From the NCBI GenBank assembly GCA_900319245.1, contig ONNQ01000003.1, positions 62,001-126,000 of the forward strand: a stretch of 64,000 bases of DNA, given 5' to 3'. The position numbers and the translations under genes were made by a program. The notes beneath the pieces were generated by a model. The model made no database searches. It was given only the letters and a program-made list of their open reading frames with translations, and was not told the DNA's origin. The first letter of the stretch is position 1; every line of letters starts with the position of its first letter. This document shows, one piece after another, positions 44,678-53,236 of this stretch. Source of the stretch: an uncultured Lachnospiraceae bacterium (lineage in GTDB: Bacteria > Bacillota > Clostridia > Lachnospirales > Lachnospiraceae).

Positions 44678-47011
44678 TTATGAATTCGTACCGCGCTTTC
44701 TGTAAAGAGCTGCGGCGACAATACCGGCTGCGCAGAGCGCGATCCAGACTGCAAGACCTTTATAGTCATGGCTGTCGCCGGTTCCCGGTGAGCCGGAGGA
44801 TTTGCCGGGCTTACGCGGCTTTTTGGGTTTTTCAGGCCGTGTGATCGTCTGGGCTTCATCGTCAAGGTCCTTGTGTACCGCGACGAGCCGCTCTTCCCCG
44901 GTCTCTTCATCGATCTCATAGGCTTCTTCAAAGGCCACATACGCGCCTTTCTCCAGGTCGTCCGCGTCAAACGTGAGCACAACATCGATCGACCCGTCCG
45001 CGGTCTTCGCCGTGATGATCGCCTGGCCAGTAATGACGGCGCCGCCTGACACGGCTGCCCGGCCGCTTTCCTTCTCCATGAGGGTCCCTTCCAATCGATA
45101 GCGTCTGCCAGGCGTAAAATTCTGATAGCGCACATTGTCGACCACAGACACCTTGCCGGACGCGGCGATCGTCTTGTCCTGGTCTGCAGCATCGGACGCA
45201 TAGGTGCCGATCTGCGGTTCTAAAGGCTCGGGAATTGGTGTGTCGAAGACGGTAAAGGACAGTGCTTTTGCATTGGATGCCGTGCGTTCTCCCTGCACAT
45301 CCACGATTTCCGCGTCCCCGGTCTGTTCATCGATGCGGATCTGCCCGACATACATAGCGGCTCCTTTGCCAAATGCAGCGTCATTGCTGTATCCTGTCGG
45401 CGCCTTCGTCTCTTTGATTGTGATCGTGCCAAGCGGAAGAACCGGATCGTCTCCGCTTCGATAGAGCGTCCCGGAGACCAGATCCTCTTCGCGGAGCTGC
45501 GCAATAGATCCCGCCGGCGTTTGCGCTGTGCGGATCACCCAGGTTCTGATCGCATGGTCCGGAAGGTCCTCTGCGCCATAATAGCCGTCATAATAGCAGA
45601 TCGTAAATTCTGTACCGGCAAGTGTGCCGGCGTGTTTGGCATTTTCCTGCCTGCTCTTTTTCTCAATTTGGACCGGAATATTCGCAAAGACCGGCGTGTC
45701 GCTCACATCGACGGTATACACCTGATCGGACTTCTCGAGCGTGACTGCGTGCACCTGTGTATCCTTGCGATATCCTTTCGGCGCTGTCTTTTCTTTCACA
45801 TAATAGGTTTTGCCGGAAGGAAGTGTGAGCGCAGGTGTTTCTCCTCTTTGATCCGTGGTCAAGGTGCCCGCTTCCTCGCTGCAGTCTTCATCCGTGTAGA
45901 CGCCATATTCTGCGCCTTCCAGGCTGTACAGACGATTTCCGGAAATGATTTCGGTGTTGTCCGTGCGCTTTGTGAGCTTCACCTGCGCCTCTTCCGGCAC
46001 AGACTTGTTGAAAAAGCCGTATCCGGAATCCTGCAGCCTGTCATTATCGACGACGGCCGTATAGACGTGATAGCTCTTGGGTACGGACATGTTCTGGATC
46101 GCGTTTCCGAACAGATTGACCATCTGTCGGACCTGCGGCTCTGTCTGATGAAAGCCTGCGTTATAGGCAGTCTTGGATGTTCCCATGGAGGGATCCGCCT
46201 CATGGAGCTTGGCGTACACCTGGGATGCGGCGACATGGGTGATGATCAGACGGATCTCCTCAATGCCGTTCCTGTTTCCCCTCGTCTTTTCGATGATCTG
46301 ATCCAGTACGTCGCTGCCAGGACCTACGCCGTAATAAAAGGCCTTGGCCAGCATAGGCGTCGTGTATTCATAAATATGGTCGACATATTTGCCTTTGAGT
46401 CCATAGCCGCTCTTTCCAGGACTCAGGCAGACAAATTCCCGAATGGTCTCACTTCCATCCATGACCGCATCGAATGTGCAGTTGGTCGTGATGCCCAGAT
46501 CATAGTGCTCATATCTCTGAATATACTGCTCTACGATCATGAGTTTATGAGACGCTGTGAGGTCCTCCATGCTGCCGGTCCCGCCGGCCAGCCAATCCGG
46601 CTCCGGCACATCCTCCTCCGGCGCCTGCTTCGCAGGGGCCGCAACTGTCTCTTGTATAGTCTCCGGCTCCTCGGAAGGCTCGTCAACGGCTGCCCGCTCA
46701 CTGCTAAGCGTTGCGCCTTGTGCCGCCGTCTCCTCACCGTCTGCCGGTGCAGATGGCTGAATAGACGTTTCTGTTTCCTTCTCGCCCGTCGTTTCCGCGG
46801 CCGTCCCATTCTGGTCCGTGCCTTCCGGCTTCCTCTCGGGCTCCGTCTCCGATGCGCTTTCGGGATTCATTGTCACGCCCTCTATAGAGCTTTCTCCTGC
46901 CTCTGGGACCGATGCGGCCAGTGCCCCGGGTACTGTCCCGGGCACTGTCATCATAAAGATCAAAATGACTGCGAGCAGGGCCAAAAACCCATGTTTTTTA
47001 CGTCTTTGCAT
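44678..47011 (-). CDS. Sortase-type surface protein with thioester-like, SpaA and VaFE domains
   Basis: The 777-residue protein has a signal peptide (residues 1-33) and a Glu/Thr/Pro-rich spacer to about 145. A thioester-domain-like region follows at 150-330 (Cys195 in FVCLSPG, KAFYYG, ITHVAASQVY), where the expected TQxA glutamine is replaced by His. Next come two SpaA/Cna-B-like folds (about 343-590, with YSLEGAEYGVY, VKEKTAPKGY and IKETKAPTGY) and a VaFE repeat (about 610-730, with YVAFEEAY). The end is SPGTGDS, a membrane helix and RKR, an LPXTG-like anchor. It is likely an adhesin linked to the cell wall. No sortase gene is in the window. Confidence 0.85.
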   Translation of the reverse strand: MQRRKKHGFLALLAVILIFMMTVPGTVPGALAASVPEAGESSIEGVTMNPESASETEPERKPEGTDQNGTAAETTGEKETETSIQPSAPADGEETAAQGATLSSERAAVDEPSEEPETIQETVAAPAKQAPEEDVPEPDWLAGGTGSMEDLTASHKLMIVEQYIQRYEHYDLGITTNCTFDAVMDGSETIREFVCLSPGKSGYGLKGKYVDHIYEYTTPMLAKAFYYGVGPGSDVLDQIIEKTRGNRNGIEEIRLIITHVAASQVYAKLHEADPSMGTSKTAYNAGFHQTEPQVRQMVNLFGNAIQNMSVPKSYHVYTAVVDNDRLQDSGYGFFNKSVPEEAQVKLTKRTDNTEIISGNRLYSLEGAEYGVYTDEDCSEEAGTLTTDQRGETPALTLPSGKTYYVKEKTAPKGYRKDTQVHAVTLEKSDQVYTVDVSDTPVFANIPVQIEKKSRQENAKHAGTLAGTEFTICYYDGYYGAEDLPDHAIRTWVIRTAQTPAGSIAQLREEDLVSGTLYRSGDDPVLPLGTITIKETKAPTGYSNDAAFGKGAAMYVGQIRIDEQTGDAEIVDVQGERTASNAKALSFTVFDTPIPEPLEPQIGTYASDAADQDKTIAASGKVSVVDNVRYQNFTPGRRYRLEGTLMEKESGRAAVSGGAVITGQAIITAKTADGSIDVVLTFDADDLEKGAYVAFEEAYEIDEETGEERLVAVHKDLDDEAQTITRPEKPKKPRKPGKSSGSPGTGDSHDYKGLAVWIALCAAGIVAAALYRKRGTNS

Positions 47012-47233
47012 AATACACTCCTTTTAGAATTCATACTGACAACGGTTTCTCTATGCGTGAACAGGTGCCTGCCCAAAACCGCATCACAAAAAAGCGGTCC
47101 GCAAGACCTGATTATTTTCTCTCAAAGGGTAATGGTGCGCAGATCCTGCGCAGAACCGGTTGTCTATAAGCATCCCGACGTCCGGCCGGATCCGCGGCAT
47201 AAGAGCAACGCCCGAATCGGATCCGATAGCTGC

Positions 47234-47263
47234 ATTATAGTTCCGCCTCGTGCATAACTACAA
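47234..47263 (-). promoter_or_regulatory. Promoter of the surface protein gene
   Basis: On the minus strand TTGTAG is followed after 18 bases by a perfect TATAAT, giving a long leader. Confidence 0.6.
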
Positions 47264-47273
47264 AGCGTTTTCA
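47260..47273 (-). promoter_or_regulatory. Candidate CcpA (cre) site
   Basis: TGAAAACGCTTTGT matches the cre consensus TGWAANCGNTNWCA at all but the last two positions and overlaps the -35 box of the surface protein promoter. Confidence 0.45.
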
Positions 47274-47289
47274 CTTATACGCGCACAAC

Positions 47290-47318
47290 AAAAAAGCACA
47301 CCGCGCGGTGTGCTTTTT
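47290..47318 (-). terminator. Terminator after the HerA-like gene
   Basis: AAAAAGCACACCGC and GCGGTGTGCTTTTT form a perfect palindrome ending in a T-run on the minus strand. Confidence 0.88.
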
Positions 47319-47379
47319 GATTGCGGTCCATGGACCGAAAATTCTTTGTTTTTTATAGCGGATAATACACTGCTGCCGA

Positions 47380-49011
47380 TTATCTTCCAAACAGTGTGTT
47401 GAGGATGCCTCTTCCAAGGCTTGCGCCGAGGTTGCCGCCCAGGGTCTTTCCGAAGGTGCCGCCGATCGTGCCGCCCACAGTCTTGCCGACTTCTCTGCCG
47501 ACTGTGCCTGCGACTGTACTGCCGACCGTTTTCGCCGCTTTTTTCTTGGCGGCCGCGGCCTTCTCTGCCTCTCTTTGCGCCTCGCGCTCTTCTTTCTCTC
47601 TCTGTTTAGCGGCTGCGGCTTCCTCTTTTTCTTTTCTCTTGGCCTCTTCCGTTTCTTCCTTTGCTCTTCTCTTGGCTTCCTCCGCCTCTTCTTTGGCGCG
47701 GCGGGCAGCTTCTTCCCTCTCAATTCCGAGTCTCTCCAGAATCTCGTAAGCGGACTCCGGATCTCTGGGCTCTGCGTACTTGCCGTACAGAACAGCCGAT
47801 CGGATCTTCTGCGACCTCTCGTCCTCTGTCACAGCGCCCATGCGGCTCTGCGGAGGAAGGACCTTCGCCTTCTGCGCGATGCCGGGCGTTCCGTCTTCCT
47901 GCAGGAAAGAGATCACAGCCTCGCCGGTTCCCAGCGCCATGATCGTGTCAAAGGTGTCAAAATCCGGATTTTCACGGAAGGAATCCGCTGCGGCGCGGAC
48001 CGCTTTGCGGTCAGCAGGCGTGTAAGCATGCAGCGCATGCTGGATCTTGTTTCCGAGCTGCGAAAGGACGCCGTCCGGAACATCTTTGGGATTCTGCGTG
48101 CAGAAGTAGACGCCGACGCCTTTGGAACGGACCAGCTTTACAACCTGCTCGATCTTTTCAAGGAGCGATTTGGGCGCGTCGTTAAATAATAGATGCGCTT
48201 CATCAAAGAAGAAGACCATCTTGGGCTTTTCGGGATCTCCAACTTCCGGAAGCATCTCGAAAAGTTCCGAGAGCAGCCACAGAAGGAAGGTGGAATACAG
48301 TCTTCCGTTATTGATCAGGCTCTCACTGTCGAGAACATTGATCATGCCCTTGCCGCCTTCCGTGGTCAGAAGATCGTAGATATTGAGGCCGGGCTCGCCG
48401 AAGAAGACTTCTCCGCCGTCGATCTCAAGCGCCACGACCGCGCGAAGAATCGCCGCGATCGACGCAGGACTCATCTTGCCGTACTGCGCCTCATACTCCT
48501 TGTGATTGGAGTTGACATGGTTGAGCATCGCCTTTAGGTCCTTGGTATCGATGAGAAGAAGATCATTGTCGTCTGCGATCTTAAAGACGATCGACAGAAT
48601 GTTGGACTGCAGCTCGTTGAGCTTCATGATCCGCGAAAGAAGGAGCGGTCCCATCTCAGAGATCGTCGTTCTGAGCTGAATGCCGTTCTGACCGTAAATA
48701 TCCCAGAAGGTCACAGGATATCCCTTATAGGAGAAGCCGTTTTCCCTAAGGCCGAATCTCTCGATCCTGGCCTGCATATCCTCACTGTCAACGCCGGGAG
48801 CCATAAGTCCGGCCAAATCGCCCTTGACGTCCGCAAGGAACACCGGGACTCCCATATCGCTGAAAGCCTCGGCCATGACTCTGAGTGTTACCGTTTTGCC
48901 GGTACCGGTAGCGCCGGCAATAAGACCATGCCTGTTTGCTTTTCCGGGCAAAAGACAGATTTCTTCGCCAGCATCGTTGCGCGCCATCCAAACCTTACCA
49001 TCCTTAAACAT
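47380..49011 (-). CDS. HerA-like ATPase, DUF853 family (YjgR-like)
   Basis: The 543-residue protein has Walker A IAGATGTGKTVTLRVMAE at residue 31, Walker B KMVFFFDEAHLLF near 263, and the arginine-finger-type FCTQNPKDVP. These place it with bacterial HerA/FtsK-like ATPases of the DUF853 group, such as E. coli YjgR. The C-terminal part has a 70-residue charged coiled coil (EEAKRRAKEE repeats), then a glycine-zipper-like tail with GXXXG steps that could insert into or contact membranes. The biological role is unknown. GAGGAGG precedes the start. Confidence 0.88.
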   Translation of the reverse strand: MFKDGKVWMARNDAGEEICLLPGKANRHGLIAGATGTGKTVTLRVMAEAFSDMGVPVFLADVKGDLAGLMAPGVDSEDMQARIERFGLRENGFSYKGYPVTFWDIYGQNGIQLRTTISEMGPLLLSRIMKLNELQSNILSIVFKIADDNDLLLIDTKDLKAMLNHVNSNHKEYEAQYGKMSPASIAAILRAVVALEIDGGEVFFGEPGLNIYDLLTTEGGKGMINVLDSESLINNGRLYSTFLLWLLSELFEMLPEVGDPEKPKMVFFFDEAHLLFNDAPKSLLEKIEQVVKLVRSKGVGVYFCTQNPKDVPDGVLSQLGNKIQHALHAYTPADRKAVRAAADSFRENPDFDTFDTIMALGTGEAVISFLQEDGTPGIAQKAKVLPPQSRMGAVTEDERSQKIRSAVLYGKYAEPRDPESAYEILERLGIEREEAARRAKEEAEEAKRRAKEETEEAKRKEKEEAAAAKQREKEEREAQREAEKAAAAKKKAAKTVGSTVAGTVGREVGKTVGGTIGGTFGKTLGGNLGASLGRGILNTLFGR

Positions 49012-49069
49012 TTTACCCTCCTCGTAAAATGAATCCCGGTTTGACAGTTTCGTATGTGTAATGTGAGTA

Positions 49070-50125
49070 TTACCTTCTTCTCTTGCTCTCCCTCTCCCTT
49101 TGCTTGAGCTGCTTTAAGTATTTCCTTTTTTGATTATAGATATCAGCAAAGCTGATGCCGTCCATATCCTTTACAAGCTGATCAAACGCAACCAGTTCTT
49201 CGTCCCAGTCCTGATAGGCCGGGTCGCCTCTGTGGTCCACAAGGTCGGTGTTCTCCTTGAGATACTTTCCGATAAAAGCGGTGACCTTTTTACAGCCGTG
49301 ATAGTTCATATGATCGCCGGCGTCATTGGTATCTCTCATCCAGTCGATCCCGATCTCCTGAACGTGCTGGTTCAGATCCAGATACTCGACGTTTTCCTCC
49401 CGGGCGAACTGCGCAACTGCATCTACCCTCTTCTGATTATAATTCATGGGAGAGATCGCACTGTATATAATGATCTTGATCCCGTTCTCTTCGCAGTATT
49501 TCTGAATTCTGTGAAACCACATCCGGTTCAGCCAGGAAAACGTAAATCGCTGATTCTTGTCTTCCAGTTCCAGGTCCATATAATTGTCCGGTCCGTCATA
49601 GGACCAGATATGCTCGTTGATCGTATATCCCTTGTGATAGATCATGACGCCGGGAATCTCAACCAGCGATTTCCAGATGTTGTGATACTTCAGAAACGGA
49701 ACTCGGTAATAAATGGGCTGCGAGAGGAGCATCTGCGTATCGTCGCCAAGGCTGTAACGAAACAAGTACAGAGACTCGATCAGGAGCACTTTGGGATTCT
49801 GTTTCTTACATGCATTCAGGATCGAATAATAAGACTCCGCCATGCGCAATCCGTCGGCGCCGATATTAAATCCTGTAAAGCCCTGCTCTCTCCAGAGGTC
49901 CATGCCGTTGAAGGTGCATAGGCTCAGGCTGTCGCCAAGATTGAGTACGTCAATCGTATTTTCCGGCTGTTCCGTGACTTGTACGTAGCGCGCATCCCTG
50001 TTCTGGATCAGTTTGTCATCAAACCATTTCTGCGGTTTCATCATAAGAGAAAAGATCATTAACAGAGCCAGAAAGATACCGCAGAAAAGAATGAGCTTTG
50101 TTATGTTCTTCATTTTTTGTGACAT
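49070..50125 (-). CDS. Membrane-anchored SGNH-like protein of the Dlt-like cluster (DltD-like)
   Basis: This protein of about 351 residues has one N-terminal membrane helix (about residues 8-28) and an extracytoplasmic SGNH/GDSL-like domain. Block I is NLGDSLSLCTF, and the block V Asp/His pair is in DAGDHMNYHG near the C-terminus. It ends in a basic tail (RERESKRRR). It is the last gene after the MBOAT gene, four bases from it, the place DltD or AlgJ/AlgX-type partners take. It likely helps transfer the acyl or aminoacyl group outside the membrane. A paralogue lies at 55001. The start at 50125 is preferred over 50143, which has no ribosome binding site. Confidence 0.75.
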   Translation of the reverse strand: MSQKMKNITKLILFCGIFLALLMIFSLMMKPQKWFDDKLIQNRDARYVQVTEQPENTIDVLNLGDSLSLCTFNGMDLWREQGFTGFNIGADGLRMAESYYSILNACKKQNPKVLLIESLYLFRYSLGDDTQMLLSQPIYYRVPFLKYHNIWKSLVEIPGVMIYHKGYTINEHIWSYDGPDNYMDLELEDKNQRFTFSWLNRMWFHRIQKYCEENGIKIIIYSAISPMNYNQKRVDAVAQFAREENVEYLDLNQHVQEIGIDWMRDTNDAGDHMNYHGCKKVTAFIGKYLKENTDLVDHRGDPAYQDWDEELVAFDQLVKDMDGISFADIYNQKRKYLKQLKQRERESKRRR

Positions 50126-50129
50126 ACCG

Positions 50130-51713
50130 TTAGAACCCCGCATAAATCAGGTCTACCGGCTGATAACCGGTACCATACGCACCAAACAGCAGCAGTGCAA
50201 ACGCACACGCCAGAAAAACGCTCCATCTCGCCGGCGTGGAGGCGTGAAGGATCTTCTCCCTTGCATCCCAGCCGTGCTCTTTCAAAAAGCCGATGATCCA
50301 TACGATAATACTGCCGCCGATGATCGCGCAGACGTCACCTTCCGACAGAAGGTCGTAGGGCCAGTATTTCCAGATCGAGCTGATGTGGAAGTTTCCGAAA
50401 ATGCTAAAGAACATCTCGAATCCGATCGTGAGCGTCTTGGCATTAAAGAACAATTCGCCGGTGAATATGATAACCCAGGTCTTGAGGATCCGCAGGGTCT
50501 TAAGCCAGGGCGCGTTTGGATCGATCCCGAGCTTTTGGTATCTCTTTTCCTTGAGCGGCTCGAGCGCCACGCCAAGAAGCAGAATGACAAAATAGTACAT
50601 TCCGTAAAAGAGATACTTCCATCCTGCGCCGTGCCACACGCCGGTCGCGACCCAGACGGGGAACAGGGCCATGGCGGATGTGCCGACCATAGACCAGTAC
50701 TTGCCATATTTCTTTCTGGCCTTTTTGCTCCAGTTCTTAACGAGCGGCGATACCGTCATCGGATAGAACAGGTAGTTTTTGAACCAGTTGCCAAGGCTCA
50801 TGTGCCAGCGGCGCCAGAATTCGGCCGCGCTCTGCGCAGAGAATGGCTGGTTAAAGTTCTCCGGAATCGTCACGCCGAACATCTTGCCGCTGCCGATGAC
50901 GATGTCGATACTGCCGGAGAATTCCATGTACAGCTGGATCGTATAAGCGATCGCTGCCATGATAATGAAACTGCCGTGATATTCTTTGTGATTGTTGAAA
51001 ATCTGATTGGTCAGAAGCGTCAGTCTGTCTGAGACGATCATCTTCTTGGAAAGGCCCCAGATAATGCGCAGATATCCTTCGCTGATATTCTCCATTTTGA
51101 TAGGCTCGCCGCTAAAAAGCGCGTCCGCCGTATCGGGGAACCGGGCAATCGGGCCCTCCATGATCTGGGGGAAGAAGCTCAGGAACAGAGCCACCTTGCC
51201 CAGATGCTTTTCCGCCGGATAGCGCTCCCAGTACACGTCCGCCATGTAGCCGACGGCCTCCAGTGTATAGAAAGAGATACCCATCGGGAACATCACTCTG
51301 GCCATGGGAAGCTTGGCCCCCAGCACACCGAGGAAAATATTGACGTTCTCTGCCACAAAATTGTAGTAGTTGACGTAAAACAAAATGCCAAGCAGAACAA
51401 GGACTCCCAGGCGGAGTACTTTTACCCTCTTCTTCTGAAAGTCCTTTTTTACTTCACTCTTCTGTTTGCGGTCCGTACATTCCTTCTGCTTAAGCGCGCA
51501 CTGCGCTCCGATCTCATCCATCCAGAGGGCGATCTTCCAGGTAAAGAAGGAAGTCGCCATGAGAAGCAGCACAAGGAAGCTGCTAAATGATATATACAGC
51601 GCATAGCTTGCGGCGAGCAGAACGCCCCACCGCATCTTGCGCGGTACCAGCTGGTATGCGAGCATAACAAGAGGCAGGAATACCAGCAGGTACAGATTTG
51701 TATGTATTGCCAT
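50130..51713 (-). CDS. MBOAT membrane acyltransferase (AlgI/DltB-like)
   Basis: The 527-residue protein has about eleven membrane helices and the MBOAT core FWRRWHMSLGNWFKNYLFYP, followed by the catalytic histidine in GVWHGAGWKYL. MBOAT proteins such as DltB move an acyl or aminoacyl group from a cytoplasmic carrier across the membrane. Its sequence looks nearer to AlgI than to DltB. The carrier gene lies four bases upstream, and the SGNH partner follows. A charged loop of about 30 residues near 75-105 (KQKSEVKKDFQKKR) is unusual. Confidence 0.92.
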   Translation of the reverse strand: MAIHTNLYLLVFLPLVMLAYQLVPRKMRWGVLLAASYALYISFSSFLVLLLMATSFFTWKIALWMDEIGAQCALKQKECTDRKQKSEVKKDFQKKRVKVLRLGVLVLLGILFYVNYYNFVAENVNIFLGVLGAKLPMARVMFPMGISFYTLEAVGYMADVYWERYPAEKHLGKVALFLSFFPQIMEGPIARFPDTADALFSGEPIKMENISEGYLRIIWGLSKKMIVSDRLTLLTNQIFNNHKEYHGSFIIMAAIAYTIQLYMEFSGSIDIVIGSGKMFGVTIPENFNQPFSAQSAAEFWRRWHMSLGNWFKNYLFYPMTVSPLVKNWSKKARKKYGKYWSMVGTSAMALFPVWVATGVWHGAGWKYLFYGMYYFVILLLGVALEPLKEKRYQKLGIDPNAPWLKTLRILKTWVIIFTGELFFNAKTLTIGFEMFFSIFGNFHISSIWKYWPYDLLSEGDVCAIIGGSIIVWIIGFLKEHGWDAREKILHASTPARWSVFLACAFALLLFGAYGTGYQPVDLIYAGF

Positions 51714-51717
51714 TGAA

Positions 51718-51945
51718 TCAGTTCTCCTGAAGTCTCTGGATCATTTTCCACATTGCCTGTGCTGAATTAAAGTTCTCGGGAGTCATCTCCGCCGCGTCGA
51801 CTTCAATGTCAAACGTCTCCTCGATCTCGCCGATCAGTGTGATGATGCCAAAAGAGTCCAGGATGTGATCATCAATGAGCGCTGTCTCTTTCTCATAATC
51901 TACAGAGTCATCAATGTCCCGCAGGATTTCCAGTAATTCTTCCAT
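51718..51945 (-). CDS. DltC-like acyl/aminoacyl carrier protein
   Basis: The 75-residue acidic protein carries phosphopantetheine on Ser31 in the motif ILDSFGIITLIGEIE. DSFG is the form seen in DltC rather than the DSLD of fatty acid carriers. AGGAGG lies four bases before the ATG at 51945, so the longer frame to 52008 is not used. It lies between the PLP enzyme and the MBOAT genes and is the natural acceptor for the adenylation enzyme encoded upstream. Confidence 0.88.
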   Translation of the reverse strand: MEELLEILRDIDDSVDYEKETALIDDHILDSFGIITLIGEIEETFDIEVDAAEMTPENFNSAQAMWKMIQRLQEN

Positions 51946-52030
51946 AATTCCTCCTAAAATGTGTTTTTTAATATGTTTATCATACCGTATTTGCCCAAAA
52001 ACTGCCACTGTCTAGCCCAAAATCATCTGA

Positions 52031-53224
52031 TCAGTATTTGGCTATGTTGAGCGTATAAGTCTGCATCTGCGTTCTTGCGGGAATAAAGCCCTCTTTGTCT
52101 CCATAGAGTACGACCGCAGGCAGTTCGTGACTTAAGAAAAGCGACATGCCTTCATAGACGCTGTAGGCGCCGGTCTTGTGGAACACAATGCGGTCTCCCA
52201 GCGCGATCGCAGCAGGGAAACTCCTGCAGAGCACGTCGTTCATGGTGCAGAGGGATCCGTAGATCCCCCACTCCGCCTCTTCGCGGTCCGAGGATGCGTC
52301 CACAGGAATGACCGACATCTGCGGGCGGTACATGCCCTTGATCTGTCCGTCGTAATTGATCTGGTGAATGCCGCCGTCCACAAGGCAGACTGCATTGCCG
52401 TTGTTGTGCTTGATATCGAGCGCCGTCGTCACATAACATCCGCATTCGGCTGCGTAGGCTCTGCCCATCTCGATCGTGACGATGCCTTTCCACTGCATAT
52501 CCCGGACCATCTGCCCAAAGAGCGCAAGATTGTCGGGATCCCGCAGATCCTCGTCCTTCTTCTGGTCTTCAAAATAGGAGACGGCAAAGCCTGTGCCGTA
52601 CTCCAGCTCCGGCACTGTAAAGCCTGCCTCTTCCGCAAGGCGCGCAAAGAAAGCGTCCAGCATCTGCAGCTCTTTCTCATGCTTTTTGAGTTTCTTCTTC
52701 TGTGTTCCCGAGAAAAAGTGAATGCCCGCAAATTCTATATGGGGGTACTTCTCTCTGTTCGCGATCAGATCGCAGATGGTATCCTCGTCCATGCCGAACT
52801 GGCTCTTATTGGTGAGTCTGGGATAGACGCGCAATGTTTTGCCATGGGCGTCCGCCCAATCAGAGAGCATCTGCAGCTGCAGCGGCGATTCCGCCGTATA
52901 GCGCGCGGCGTCCTGCCCGTACGCCAGAATTTCCATCAGGTCCTCGCGGATCTTGAGGACGCCGGAAATATAAAGCTTTTCCGCGGGGATCGCAAGATCT
53001 CTGCAAATCCTGAATTCTCCCATGGAGCACACTTCAATGCGTTCCACCTGCCTTGCCATCTCCAGCGTGAGGAAGGGATTGGTCTTCATAGAATAGGTAA
53101 GTCCGATTTCCCCGTGAAAGGCGTCGCGGAAACGCTGCACGCGGTCTCTTATACAATCGAGGTCAAACAGATAGAGCGGGGTGCCGAAGCGTTCCGCCGC
53201 TTCCTTGATCTTACTCAGTTCCAT
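52031..53224 (-). CDS. Fold-III PLP-dependent decarboxylase (LysA/ornithine decarboxylase family) in Dlt-like cluster
   Basis: The 397-residue protein has the PLP lysine Lys47 in YSMKTNP, the ring-stacking histidine in GIHFFSGTQ (169), the phosphate-binding EYGTGF, EMGRAY (252-257), the catalytic cysteine and Asp in GSLCTMND (Cys326, Asp330), and GAYSVYEG. These are the full set for amino acid decarboxylases of this fold. Classical dlt operons have no such gene. A genuine lysA lies 3.7 kb away, so this copy has probably another task. By analogy with BtrK it could decarboxylate an amino acid while on the carrier; acting on a free amino acid is the alternative. Confidence 0.85.
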   Translation of the reverse strand: MELSKIKEAAERFGTPLYLFDLDCIRDRVQRFRDAFHGEIGLTYSMKTNPFLTLEMARQVERIEVCSMGEFRICRDLAIPAEKLYISGVLKIREDLMEILAYGQDAARYTAESPLQLQMLSDWADAHGKTLRVYPRLTNKSQFGMDEDTICDLIANREKYPHIEFAGIHFFSGTQKKKLKKHEKELQMLDAFFARLAEEAGFTVPELEYGTGFAVSYFEDQKKDEDLRDPDNLALFGQMVRDMQWKGIVTIEMGRAYAAECGCYVTTALDIKHNNGNAVCLVDGGIHQINYDGQIKGMYRPQMSVIPVDASSDREEAEWGIYGSLCTMNDVLCRSFPAAIALGDRIVFHKTGAYSVYEGMSLFLSHELPAVVLYGDKEGFIPARTQMQTYTLNIAKY

Positions 53225-53236
53225 ACTCGTCCTTTC

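Larger units (their letters stand above)
47012..47379. other. Intergenic region with leader of the surface protein gene
   Basis: These 368 bases hold no gene. They contain the HerA-like gene's terminator, a 14-base palindrome CGGTCCATGGACCG (47324-47337), and a promoter with an overlapping cre-like site. From it a leader of about 215 bases reaches the surface protein gene and carries a TGCGCA-N5-TGCGCA hairpin (47136-47152). I recognise no riboswitch class in the leader. Confidence 0.55.

Noticed and set aside
45521..47257. Plus-strand open frame of 578 codons
   Set aside because: It is opposite the surface protein gene and its Cys/His/Arg-rich composition is that of an antisense shadow.
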